A stretch of DNA of 15,050 nucleotides, from NCBI GenBank assembly GCA_017965125.1, contig JAGCQO010000146.1, positions 1 to 15,050 on the forward strand, in the 5' to 3' direction. The stretch comes from Paludibacteraceae bacterium (GTDB lineage Bacteria; Bacteroidota; Bacteroidia; Bacteroidales; Paludibacteraceae). Shown piece by piece: positions 7,296 through 13,697 of this stretch (position 1 is the stretch's first letter; each line of letters begins with the position of its first letter). The position numbers and the translations under genes are program-made. The notes below the pieces were generated by a model. That model ran no database searches and was not told where the DNA came from. It was given only the letters and a program-made list of their open reading frames with translations.

Positions 7296-7303
7296 CAAAT
7301 ATC
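7296..7303 (-). promoter_or_regulatory. Weak putative -7 box of mazG
   Basis: GATATTTG on the minus strand (7303-7296) differs from TAnnTTTG by one base and lies about 18 bases before the mazG ATG. No good -33 element is seen. Confidence 0.35.
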
Positions 7304-7349
7304 CAAAATTCGACTCAAAATAGAAAGAAATGGGAGCGGACCGCGTCAA

Positions 7350-7369
7350 AATACCAACATGTAGGTATT
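7350..7369. promoter_or_regulatory. 20-bp palindrome overlapping a -33 element (candidate operator)
   Basis: AATACC (7350-7355) and GGTATT (7364-7369) are perfect inverted arms, and ACATG(T) forms the symmetric centre. Nine of ten base pairs are symmetric; only 7356/7363 (A/A) breaks it. The right arm overlaps the ATTG -33 element at 7367-7370 of the promoter below. This is the usual place for a repressor dimer site. The regulator is unknown. Confidence 0.45.
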
Positions 7370-7398
7370 GACCGACAATCCTGATAGCCATAATTTTG
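7367..7398 (+). promoter_or_regulatory. Promoter of an orphan short transcript
   Basis: ATTG (7367-7370), a 20-nt spacer and the perfect -7 box TAATTTTG (7391-7398) make one of the best promoters in the window. No coding region follows before the terminator at 7442-7490, and the next gene has its own -7 box at 7547. Transcription would start near 7405. Confidence 0.6.
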
Positions 7399-7404
7399 CA
7401 TCAT

Positions 7405-7490
7405 CCAAACAAGGATAAAAGGTTGATTGATTTTAATACACACCAGACCTGGCCGACGATAGTTGTCCGGGTCTGGTTGTTTTATTTTGT
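7405..7490 (+). ncRNA. Candidate small RNA (about 85 nt)
   Basis: This is an inferred transcript from the promoter at 7367-7398 to the terminator at 7442-7490. The first ~37 nt are A-rich and apparently unstructured, and the 3' half is the long terminator hairpin. That is a common arrangement for bacterial trans-acting small RNAs. No ATG-started frame is present; a TTG-started frame at 7423 of about 36 codons looks incidental. I do not recognise it as a known RNA family. The exact ends are estimates. Confidence 0.4.
7442..7490 (+). terminator. Strong intrinsic terminator with no upstream plus-strand gene
   Basis: ACCAGACCTGG (7442-7452) pairs with CCGGGTCTGGT (7467-7477) over 11 pairs with one T-G wobble. 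An inner CGAC/GTTG helix is capped by a GATA loop. A T-rich tail (TTGTTTTATTTT) follows at 7478-7489. The reverse strand lacks a T tract, so it acts on plus-strand transcripts only. The nearest upstream gene, mazG, is on the minus strand. Confidence 0.8.
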
Positions 7491-7546
7491 GGGTAATAAC
7501 ACGACACTAAAACGACCAAATATTTTTTAGTTCGGACTTGATATCT

Positions 7547-7554
7547 TATCTTTG
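7547..7554 (+). promoter_or_regulatory. -7 box of the coiled-coil/zapA unit
   Basis: TATCTTTG is a perfect TAnnTTTG box. A TTTT at 7523-7526 with a 20-nt spacer is the best -33 candidate, matching three of four bases. The box lies after any frame start at 7538 and so places the true start of the next gene at the ATG of 7577. Confidence 0.6.
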
Positions 7555-7576
7555 TAAGGAATTTTCGGCTTATTAT

Positions 7577-7867
7577 ATGACTGAAAAAGATGCACAACTG
7601 ATAAAATCGCTGTCTGACAATATCGCCAGGCTCAAAGAGATTTATGCTGGAGAAGCGGCCAAAAGAGCCGAGGCTGAAAGTAAAATAGTCATACTCCAAA
7701 GCAAATTGGAAAGTGCAAACAAAAAAATAGACGAGCTGAAATTCAAGTGCAACACATTGACTGACGCCGGATTGCTCTCTGCAACAGAGGAACAGAGAAA
7801 GGAATCAAGAGAAAGGCTGAAGCAAATGGTGCGGGATATTGACAGATGTTTATCACTACTGAAATAG
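7577..7867 (+). CDS. Small coiled-coil protein upstream of zapA
   Basis: A 96-residue soluble, charged, mostly helical protein. Residues about 5-60 form heptad-like coiled coil (IKSLSDNIARLKEIYAGEAA, then SKIVILQSKLESANKKIDEL). A shorter C-terminal helix follows (about 72-95, EEQRKESRERLKQMVRDIDR). There is no signal peptide or membrane segment. I chose ATG 7577 because the frame's earlier TTG at 7538 lies upstream of the -7 box (7547-7554). The TAG at 7865-7867 is followed by zapA 22 bases later on the same strand, so the two probably form an operon. A small coiled-coil gene next to zapA suggests a divisome role similar in shape to ZapB. That is inference from context and structure, not from sequence homology I can verify. 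Confidence 0.75.
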   Translation: MTEKDAQLIKSLSDNIARLKEIYAGEAAKRAEAESKIVILQSKLESANKKIDELKFKCNTLTDAGLLSATEEQRKESRERLKQMVRDIDRCLSLLK

Positions 7868-7889
7868 GACAGTGAATTTTTGATGCCAG

Positions 7890-8207
7890 ATGGAGAAAGA
7901 TGAGCTGAAAATCACTCTTAGCGTAATGGGAGAAAAACTGACTCTCACTATCAAAAGAGAAGAAGAGGAACTCTACAGAAAAGCCCAGGACAGCGTTGTG
8001 AAGACAATCAACGAGTACAGGCAGAAGTTTGCTGGCACAAACGAAACACAAGACACCAAGAAAATTCTAATCATGGCGTGCATAAGCGAGGCATTCAACT
8101 TGAAAAAAGCCCAGCTTAACAACGGCAAGGCCGACCTGCAGAATAGTCTTGAGCAGATAAACAACGAATTAAACCAATTCAACTCCCAGCATACGGAGAA
8201 GAAATAG
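7890..8207 (+). CDS. zapA: Cell division protein ZapA
   Basis: ZapA binds and bundles FtsZ filaments at the division ring. The 105-residue product has the typical plan. An N-terminal beta segment (ITLSVMGEKLTLTIKREEEE, 8-27) is followed by a helix with RKAQDSVVKTINEYRQKF (30-47). A DTKKILIMACISEAFNLKK helix (55-73) leads into a C-terminal coiled coil (about 75-105, LQNSLEQINNELNQFNSQ). The length fits the family. The N-terminal MEKDELKITLSV matches the way Bacteroidota ZapA proteins begin. It lies 22 bases behind the coiled-coil gene and ends with TAG, 150 bases before rny. ZapA is short and divergent, so the call relies on pattern and neighbourhood, but it is reasonably firm. Confidence 0.88.
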   Translation: MEKDELKITLSVMGEKLTLTIKREEEELYRKAQDSVVKTINEYRQKFAGTNETQDTKKILIMACISEAFNLKKAQLNNGKADLQNSLEQINNELNQFNSQHTEKK

Positions 8208-8220
8208 CGCAAACAATGGT

Positions 8221-8246
8221 ATGGAGCGGAAAAGACACGGCTCCAT
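8221..8246 (+). other. Perfect stem-loop downstream of zapA
   Basis: ATGGAGC (8221-8227) and GCTCCAT (8240-8246) are perfect inverted arms around a 12-base purine-rich loop. There is no T tract, so it is not a terminator by itself. Together with the hairpin at 8279-8321 it makes the zapA-rny spacer a candidate structured RNA or rny leader. Confidence 0.45.
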
Positions 8247-8278
8247 TCATCTGTCAAAATCATACGAGAAAGAAACCG

Positions 8279-8326
8279 CACCGTCACATTGCACACCTTA
8301 TGGGTACTGCATTTGACGGTGTTTTT
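8279..8326 (+). terminator. Terminator-like hairpin between zapA and rny
   Basis: CACCGTCA (8279-8286) pairs perfectly with TGACGGTG (8314-8321). Inner GCA/TGC and ACC/GGT helices extend the arm, and TTTTT follows at 8322-8326. It would end transcription from the zapA unit at least partly. rny starts only 32 bases later without a clear promoter of its own, so read-through or attenuation is likely. Confidence 0.6.
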
Positions 8327-8357
8327 ATATATGTAACTAACCTAATAAAACTAAAAC

Positions 8358-9893
8358 ATGGCAACAACTGTAATAATAGCAATCGCTGCTTTTGTTGTTG
8401 GCGGACTTGTCACTTGGATCGTCGTAAGATTCCTCAGAAAGGGCAGCTACGACAAGATGGTGGAGGACGCTAAGGCAGAGGCCGAGGTGCTAAAAAAGAA
8501 TAAGCTCATCGAGGTTAAGGAAAAATACCTTGCGCTCAAGGAAGAATACGAGAAGCAGGTGAACCAGAGAAACCAGAAGATGCAGCAGGCTGAGTCTAAA
8601 CTGCAGCAGAGAGAAATGCTCCAGAAGCAGCAGCAAGCCGAGCTCGGAAGAAAGAACCAGGAGGTGGAGGCTGTGAAAGCCAACCTCACAAGCCAGCTTG
8701 AAGTGATAGACAAAAAGTCAAAGGAACTCGACAGACTCCAGCACTTGCAGCAGGAGCAGCTTGAGCAAATATCAGGACTCTCAGCCGAGCAGGCGAAGGA
8801 GAAACTCATCGAGGCGCTCAAGGACGAAGCCAAGTCTGACGCAATGGCCTACATCAACGAGGTAATGGACGAGGCGAAAATGACCGCCAACAAGGAGGCT
8901 AAGAAAATCGTCGTGCAAACAATACAGAGAGTGGCTACCGAAACAGCTATCGAGAACTCCGTGACTGTGTTCCACATCGAGAACGACGAGATGAAGGGAC
9001 GAATCATCGGACGTGAAGGAAGAAACATACGCGCTCTGGAGGCTGCGACCGGCATCGAAATCATCGTGGATGACACTCCTGAGGCTATCGTGCTGTCAAG
9101 CTTCGACCCTGTCAGAAGAGAAATCGCAAGACTTGCGCTCCACCAGCTGGTGACTGACGGACGTATCCACCCTGCGAGAATCGAAGAGGTTGTGGCTAAG
9201 GTCAAGAAGCAAGTCGAGGAAGAAGTAGTCGAGACTGGTAAGAGAACAGCCATCGACCTCGGCGTGCACGGTCTGCACCCAGAACTGATAAGACTCATCG
9301 GTAAGATGAAATACCGTTCGTCATACGGACAGAACCTCTTGCAGCACGCGAGAGAGACCGCTAACCTCTGCGCCGTGATGGCTTCTGAGCTCGGACTCAA
9401 CTCCAAGAAGGCTAAGAGAGCCGGACTGCTCCACGACATAGGCAAGGTGCCTGACGACGAACCAGAATTGCCACACGCAATCCTTGGTATGAAGCTCGCC
9501 GAGAAGTACAAAGAGGCTCCAGACATCTGCAACGCGATCGGAGCTCACCACGACGAAATGGAGATGAACAGCATGATCTCCCCTATCGTTCAAGCTTGTG
9601 ACGCAATCTCAGGCGCAAGACCAGGTGCAAGACGCGAAATCGTCGAGGCATACATCAAGAGACTTAACGACCTGGAGAACCTCGCACTCCAATACCCTGG
9701 CGTAATAAAGACTTACGCTATACAGGCAGGTAGAGAGCTGAGAGTAATCGTAGGAGCCGACAAGATCGACGACAAGGACACCGAAAAGCTGTCATACGAC
9801 ATCGCCAAGAAGATTCAGGACGAGATGACTTACCCTGGACAGGTGAAGATAACCGTCATCAGAGAGACAAGAGCTGTCAGCTACGCAAAGTAA
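8358..9893 (+). CDS. rny: Ribonuclease Y
   Basis: RNase Y is a membrane-anchored endoribonuclease that starts mRNA decay. The 511-residue protein has all expected parts. There is one N-terminal membrane anchor (residues 4-25, [19 protein letters not shown]) and a long Gln/Glu/Lys-rich coiled coil (about 35-150). A KH domain carries [15 protein letters not shown] (214-228) and [11 protein letters not shown] (231-241). The HD phosphohydrolase domain has H330 in LLQHARETA, the HD pair H359-D360 in LLHDIGK, H397-H398 in GAHHDE, and D414 in [16 protein letters not shown]. The C-terminal conserved end is [18 protein letters not shown]. Length and motifs are typical, so it should be active. It follows zapA on the same strand after a structured 150-base spacer. 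Two terminators follow it. Confidence 0.98.
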   Translation: MATTVIIAIAAFVVGGLVTWIVVRFLRKGSYDKMVEDAKAEAEVLKKNKLIEVKEKYLALKEEYEKQVNQRNQKMQQAESKLQQREMLQKQQQAELGRKNQEVEAVKANLTSQLEVIDKKSKELDRLQHLQQEQLEQISGLSAEQAKEKLIEALKDEAKSDAMAYINEVMDEAKMTANKEAKKIVVQTIQRVATETAIENSVTVFHIENDEMKGRIIGREGRNIRALEAATGIEIIVDDTPEAIVLSSFDPVRREIARLALHQLVTDGRIHPARIEEVVAKVKKQVEEEVVETGKRTAIDLGVHGLHPELIRLIGKMKYRSSYGQNLLQHARETANLCAVMASELGLNSKKAKRAGLLHDIGKVPDDEPELPHAILGMKLAEKYKEAPDICNAIGAHHDEMEMNSMISPIVQACDAISGARPGARREIVEAYIKRLNDLENLALQYPGVIKTYAIQAGRELRVIVGADKIDDKDTEKLSYDIAKKIQDEMTYPGQVKITVIRETRAVSYAK

Positions 9894-9916
9894 TAGCTCC
9901 GGCAAAAAACATAAAC

Positions 9917-9948
9917 AAGGGCTGTCGAAAAGGCAGCCCTTTTGTTTT
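9917..9948 (+). terminator. Intrinsic terminator of rny
   Basis: AAGGGCTG (9917-9924) pairs with CAGCCCTT (9934-9941), followed by a T-rich run (TTGTTTT). It starts 24 bases after the rny stop. Confidence 0.85.
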
Positions 9949-9971
9949 ACCCATATCCCAATTAGAAACGA

Positions 9972-9997
9972 AAAGAGGCGGTTTTCACCGCCTCTTT
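9972..9997. terminator. Bidirectional terminator between rny and yicC
   Basis: AAAGAGGCGG (9972-9981) and CCGCCTCTTT (9988-9997) form a perfect 10-bp stem with a 6-base loop. T-rich sequence follows on both strands. It lies 22 bases past the yicC stop on the minus strand and is a second barrier behind rny on the plus strand. Confidence 0.85.
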
Positions 9998-10018
9998 CCT
10001 ATTTGTGTTGAACGTGTC

Positions 10019-10888
10019 TTAAAGTGTGTTCAAAACCTGCTCTTTAATCTGCTCAAGCTCGTCCTTCATCTTCACCACGAGAATCTGCATCTCGCTCTGG
10101 TTTGACTTCGAGCCCAAGGTGTTCACCTCACGGCCGATTTCCTGCGCTATGAAGCCCAGTTTCTTGCCCGGAGCCTCCTCTGCGCCCATCGTCTGCATGA
10201 AGTACTGCAAATGGTTGCTCAGTCGGTTCTTCTCCTCGCTTATGTCAAGTTTCTCGATGTAGAAAATCAGCTCCTGCTCGAAGCGGTTCTTGTCGTAGTC
10301 CTTTGTCAGCGCCTCAAGGTTGTCGCGCAGACGTGCCTTTATCTTCTCGACTCTGTCTTTGTCGTAAAGCTCTACGTCCTTCAAGCGAGCGCCGATGTTC
10401 GAGATTTTCTCCGTGAAAATCTTCTCAAGCTGCGCGCCTTCCTGCTTGCGGAACTCCACGAGCTGTGCGACTGCGTCCTCGACAGCCTTCTTGGCCGCGC
10501 TCCACATTTCGTCGCTCAACTCCTCGACGCTGTCGGTCTTCAGGACCTCCGGCAGACGAAGCACAACCGACCAGAACTCAGGCTCCTGCAAGCCCACCTC
10601 CGACGAAATCTCCTTTATCTGGCTGCAGTAGCTCTCCACTGCTTCCTTGTTTATCTTTGTCGCCATGCTTGCGCTGGTGTCCTCCACCGTCATGAACATA
10701 TCGACCTTGCCTCTCGTCAAAGCCTTCGTGATCATGCTTCTTATTTCAATGTCCTTTTCTCTGAAAAGCGAAGGAACTCTTGTGGAAAGGTCCATCTGCT
10801 TGCTGTTCAGCGACTTTATCTCGACTGTTATTTTCTTGGTTCCGACTATCTGCGACGATTTGCCATAGCCGGTCATTGATTGCAACAT
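10019..10888 (-). CDS. yicC: YicC/YloC family endoribonuclease
   Basis: A 289-residue protein of the YicC family. E. coli YicC is an endoribonuclease that promotes decay of the RyhB small RNA. The N-terminal domain begins LQSMTGYG (2-9) and continues with VEIKSLNSKQMDLS (22-35). The C-terminal DUF1732-type domain has RFEQELIFYIEKLDISEEKN (202-221), GKKLGFIAQEIGREVNTLGS (231-250) and KSNQSEMQILVVKMKDELEQ (251-270), ending IKEQVLN. These are the family signatures, and the length is normal. It lies 29 bases behind purM on the same strand with no promoter that I can see, so it is probably co-transcribed with purM. It ends at the bidirectional terminator. In many relatives yicC precedes gmk; that gene is absent here. 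Confidence 0.95.
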   Translation of the reverse strand: MLQSMTGYGKSSQIVGTKKITVEIKSLNSKQMDLSTRVPSLFREKDIEIRSMITKALTRGKVDMFMTVEDTSASMATKINKEAVESYCSQIKEISSEVGLQEPEFWSVVLRLPEVLKTDSVEELSDEMWSAAKKAVEDAVAQLVEFRKQEGAQLEKIFTEKISNIGARLKDVELYDKDRVEKIKARLRDNLEALTKDYDKNRFEQELIFYIEKLDISEEKNRLSNHLQYFMQTMGAEEAPGKKLGFIAQEIGREVNTLGSKSNQSEMQILVVKMKDELEQIKEQVLNTL

Positions 10889-10917
10889 ACTAATCTGTTT
10901 TGAATGTCAATCCTGAA

Positions 10918-12087
10918 TTAATACTCGAATGTTCCGTAAGGAGAAGTCAGAGTCAGGCTCTTGCCCTTGCCTTCCTCGCAACGTCCGACAATCTGCGCGT
11001 CGATGTTGAACGAGTTGGCTATGTCGATAACCTTCTGAGCATACTCCTGAGGCATGTACACCTCAAGACGGTGACCCATGTTGAACACCTTGTACATCTC
11101 CTTCCAGTCGGTGTTCGACTCCTTTTGGATTATCTCGAACAGCGGAGGGATTGGGAACAAGTTGTCCTTCACGACGTGCATGTTATCCACGAAATGAAGA
11201 ATCTTGGTCTGAGCGCCTCCCGAGCAGTGCACCATACCGTGTATGAACGGACGAAGCTCTGTCAGCAGAGTCTTCACCACTGGGGCGTATGTTCTTGTTG
11301 GCGAAAGAACGAGCTTGCCAGCGTCGATGCCGAGCTTCTCTATCTCTTGGGTTATCTTGTAGTTGCCAGAGTAGATGAGTTCCTCTGGAGTTGAAGGGTC
11401 GTAAGTCTCTTTGTATTTCTCAGCCAAGTAATGAGCAAAGACGTCATGACGAGCCGATGTCAAGCCGTTACTGCCCATTCCGCCGTTGTACTCCTTCTCG
11501 TAGGAAGCCTGGCCATACGATGCCAGTCCGACGATGACGTCGCCCGGCTGTATGTTGGCGTTGTTGATGACGTCGGCACGGCGCATACGACAAGTCACGG
11601 TGCTGTCCACAACTATGGTTCTGACCAAGTCGCCTATGTCGGCTGTCTCGCCGCCTGTCGAGTAAATGTTCACGCCCAGTGTGCGGAGCTCCTCGACAAG
11701 CTCGTCAGTGCCGTTGATGATGGCTGCGATGACGTCACCCGAGATGAGGTGCTTGTTTCGTCCGATTGTTGACGAAAGCAGAATATTATCGGTAGCGCCC
11801 ACACAAAGCAGGTCGTCGATGTTCATTATCAGCGAGTCCTGAGCGATGCCCTTCCAGACAGAAAGGTCGCCGGTCTCCTTCCAGTAAATGTAGGCGAGAG
11901 CAGACTTTGTTCCTGCGCCGTCGGCATGCATGATGTTGCAATACGAGCTGTCGCCACCTAAAATATCAGGGATTATCTTGCAGAAAGCCTTAGGAAAAAT
12001 TCCTTTGTCAATATTCCTAATCGCGTTATGCACATCTTCCATTTCCGCAGAAACGCCTCTAAGGCTGTATCTTTGCTTCTCGTCCAT
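10918..12087 (-). CDS. purM: Phosphoribosylformylglycinamidine cyclo-ligase (AIR synthase), divergent type
   Basis: PurM closes FGAM to AIR with ATP in de novo purine synthesis. The 389-residue protein shows the PurM/PurL-fold landmarks in a divergent form. HADGAGTKSALA (54-65) corresponds to the usual TDGVGTK, and NIDDLLCVGATDN (89-101) to the NDI-x-GA segment. STGGETADIGD (143-153) matches the conserved GGETA, and PGDVIVGLASYG (181-192) matches the GD-GL-S segment. SNGLTSAR (206-213) is followed by LSPTRTYAP (271-279), MVHCSGGAQTK (295-305) and the C-terminal MGHRLEVYMP. Bacteroidota PurM proteins of this length have this sequence style. Position 12087 is the first ATG after a strong promoter at 12127-12157. 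yicC follows 29 bases downstream. A related ATP-grasping AIR-synthase-like enzyme is the alternative. Confidence 0.82.
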   Translation of the reverse strand: MDEKQRYSLRGVSAEMEDVHNAIRNIDKGIFPKAFCKIIPDILGGDSSYCNIMHADGAGTKSALAYIYWKETGDLSVWKGIAQDSLIMNIDDLLCVGATDNILLSSTIGRNKHLISGDVIAAIINGTDELVEELRTLGVNIYSTGGETADIGDLVRTIVVDSTVTCRMRRADVINNANIQPGDVIVGLASYGQASYEKEYNGGMGSNGLTSARHDVFAHYLAEKYKETYDPSTPEELIYSGNYKITQEIEKLGIDAGKLVLSPTRTYAPVVKTLLTELRPFIHGMVHCSGGAQTKILHFVDNMHVVKDNLFPIPPLFEIIQKESNTDWKEMYKVFNMGHRLEVYMPQEYAQKVIDIANSFNIDAQIVGRCEEGKGKSLTLTSPYGTFEY

Positions 12088-12126
12088 ACTAATAGCTATT
12101 TTGATGAATAAACATTATATAAAGTG

Positions 12127-12157
12127 CAAATTTAATCAATCTGCGCTTTTCTTCAAT
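12127..12157 (-). promoter_or_regulatory. Promoter of purM-yicC
   Basis: On the minus strand ATTG (12157-12154), a 19-nt spacer and TAAATTTG (12134-12127) match the Bacteroidota consensus. The leader before the ATG would be about 33 nt, too short for a purine riboswitch. Confidence 0.65.
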
Positions 12158-12174
12158 TATTAATTAAGGTAATT

Positions 12175-12450
12175 CTAAAACTTGAAAGGACGCCTGCGCC
12201 TGCCTGTGCGCTTCGTGAAATATATCTGCAGCAGATAGAAGCACAGCATACCCCACCCTACACTCGCCACCGCGCCTATGCCGGAAACCACCGTTTGGCG
12301 AAACACGATGCCAAGGTCGTACTGCAGGTAATTGCCGTGCATGTCCTTGTCGAGCGACGTGAGGTAGAAGTAGAGAGCCGTCGTCAGCACGTCAAACAAG
12401 GCGAAGACAACGACCATCCTCTTCACATTCGTTTTTTCCTTTTTTCCCAT
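12175..12450 (-). CDS. Small two-span membrane protein behind recF
   Basis: I do not recognise this 91-residue protein. It has a basic N-terminus (MGKKEKTNVKR), a first hydrophobic span at about 12-31 (MVVVFALFDVLTTALYFYLT), and a polar loop with DKDMHGNYLQYDL. A second span lies at about 52-75 (VVSGIGAVASVGWGMLCFYLLQIYF), followed by a very basic tail (KRTGRRRRPFKF). The charge pattern suggests both ends face the cytoplasm. The ATG directly abuts the recF TAA with no gap, so the two are one transcription unit and translation is probably coupled. It ends in TAG, and no clear terminator follows in the gap before the purM promoter. The coding call rests on the intact frame, the membrane pattern and the tight packing. 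Confidence 0.7.
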   Translation of the reverse strand: MGKKEKTNVKRMVVVFALFDVLTTALYFYLTSLDKDMHGNYLQYDLGIVFRQTVVSGIGAVASVGWGMLCFYLLQIYFTKRTGRRRRPFKF

Positions 12451-13554
12451 TTATCTGTCTATTAAAGACACCTCGCCGCCGCCCACAGAGAATATCTTGG
12501 ACTCGTAATCCAGCATGCCAAGTATCTCGTCTATGTGTTCGCGGTTTGTGTCTGTTATGAATATCTGTCCGAAAGTGTCCTCGCTCACCAGTCTGATTAT
12601 CTGACTTACACGAGAGGAGTCTAACTTGTCGAAAATGTCGTCGAAGAGAAGGAGCGGTGTCGATGCCGAAGTCTCCTTCAGGAACGAGAACCGAGCCAGC
12701 TTCAGCGCCACAAGGAAAGTCTTGTTCTGTCCCTGCGACCCAACTCTTTTTATCGGGTACTCGTCTATGTTCATCGACAGGTCGTCGCGATGGATGCCAG
12801 CCGTCGTGTAGCCGAGGTAGAAGTCCCTCTCGCGTCGTGCCACGAGCACATCGTACAGCTTGCTGTCGTTCAGTTGCGACTCGTAAGCCAACGTCACTTT
12901 CTCGTTGTTCGACGAAAGGAACGAATAATACTTCTGGAACAACGGCACGAACTTCTCCAAAAACGACACGCGCGTCTGGTAGATGGACTCGCCGAGCTGC
13001 GCCAACTGCGCGTCCCACAAATCGAACATCTCCGCCGACGGCATTTCGTCTTGCCTCAGCAGTGAGTTTTTCTGTTGCAATGCGGAGTTGTAGCGGATGA
13101 GCAAGTTCAGGTATTGGCGGTCATACTGCGAGATTATCGAGTCCACAAAGCGGCGTCGCTCCTCGCTCGCACCGTTTATCAACGTCTGGTCGTCAGGCGA
13201 AACGATGACCAACGGAATGAGCCCGATGTGGTCCGACAGCCTGGTGTACTCCTTCTGGTTGCGCTTGAACTGCTTCTTCTTGTTCCTCTTTAATCCGCAA
13301 TAGATGCTCTCCTCACGCTCCTCCGACATGGAGTAGTCGCCCTGAATGACAAAAAAATCCTGGCCGTGGGTTATGCTCTGCGAATCGACGTTGTTGCTGT
13401 GGCTTTTGCAGTACGACAAGAAATATATCGCGTCGAGGATGTTGGTTTTTCCTGCGCCATTCGCACCGATAAAGCAGTTGATCTTAGGAGAGAAATCTAT
13501 CTCCGCCTGCCTTATATTCTTGAAATTAACCAACGAAAGCCTACGAATGTACAT
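12451..13554 (-). CDS. recF: DNA replication and repair protein RecF
   Basis: RecF is an SMC-like ATPase that loads RecA at single-strand gaps with RecO and RecR. Counting from MYIRRL, the protein has 367 residues, the usual family length. It begins RRLSLVNFKNIRQ and carries the Walker A motif GANGAGKTN (30-38) followed by ILDAIYFLSYCKS. The conserved VSPDDQTLINGASEERRRF comes next (about 118-136). The ABC signature is in GSQGQNKTFLVALKLA (272-287), and the Walker B/D-loop is PLLLFDDIFDKLD (300-312). QIFITDTN follows. I chose ATG 13554 over the in-frame TTG at 13587 because the promoter -7 box (13585-13592) overlaps that TTG. It is divergent from the TPR gene and directly followed by the small membrane protein. 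Confidence 0.96.
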   Translation of the reverse strand: MYIRRLSLVNFKNIRQAEIDFSPKINCFIGANGAGKTNILDAIYFLSYCKSHSNNVDSQSITHGQDFFVIQGDYSMSEEREESIYCGLKRNKKKQFKRNQKEYTRLSDHIGLIPLVIVSPDDQTLINGASEERRRFVDSIISQYDRQYLNLLIRYNSALQQKNSLLRQDEMPSAEMFDLWDAQLAQLGESIYQTRVSFLEKFVPLFQKYYSFLSSNNEKVTLAYESQLNDSKLYDVLVARRERDFYLGYTTAGIHRDDLSMNIDEYPIKRVGSQGQNKTFLVALKLARFSFLKETSASTPLLLFDDIFDKLDSSRVSQIIRLVSEDTFGQIFITDTNREHIDEILGMLDYESKIFSVGGGEVSLIDR

Positions 13555-13584
13555 AAAACCGATACCGTCTTTTTGCAACAGCAA

Positions 13585-13616
13585 CAAAGTTAGTTTATTT
13601 CCACCGAGGTATGAAA
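13585..13616 (-). promoter_or_regulatory. recF promoter
   Basis: On the minus strand TTTC (13616-13613), a 20-nt spacer and a perfect TAACTTTG -7 box (13592-13585). This puts the transcription start near 13578 and supports the recF start at 13554. Confidence 0.65.
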
Positions 13617-13631
13617 TTACAGACTTCTAAA

Positions 13632-13662
13632 TTTCATTTATCGGCAGAAAGTATTACTTTTG
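13632..13662 (+). promoter_or_regulatory. Promoter of the TPR protein-ribH unit
   Basis: TTTC (13632-13635), a 19-nt spacer and a perfect TACTTTTG -7 box (13655-13662) lie about 35 bases before the ATG at 13698. It is back to back with the recF promoter, with only about 15 bases between the two -33 elements. Confidence 0.65.
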
Positions 13663-13697
13663 CAACTCTGTAAAACTCATTAGAAAAACTTAAGAAA

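Noticed and set aside
7538..7576. TTG-started extension of the coiled-coil gene
   Set aside because: It lies across the -7 box (7547-7554). The ATG at 7577 is the first sensible start.
12088..12174. Purine riboswitch before purM
   Set aside because: The promoter leaves only about 33 nt of leader, with no aptamer-like fold.
12392..13018. 208-codon open frame within recF on the same strand in another frame
   Set aside because: It overlaps the conserved Walker B and signature region of recF and shows no recognisable domain.
13555..13587. N-terminal extension of recF from a TTG start
   Set aside because: The TTG overlaps the perfect -7 box at 13585-13592, so it would not be in the mRNA. Family alignment begins at MYIRRL.
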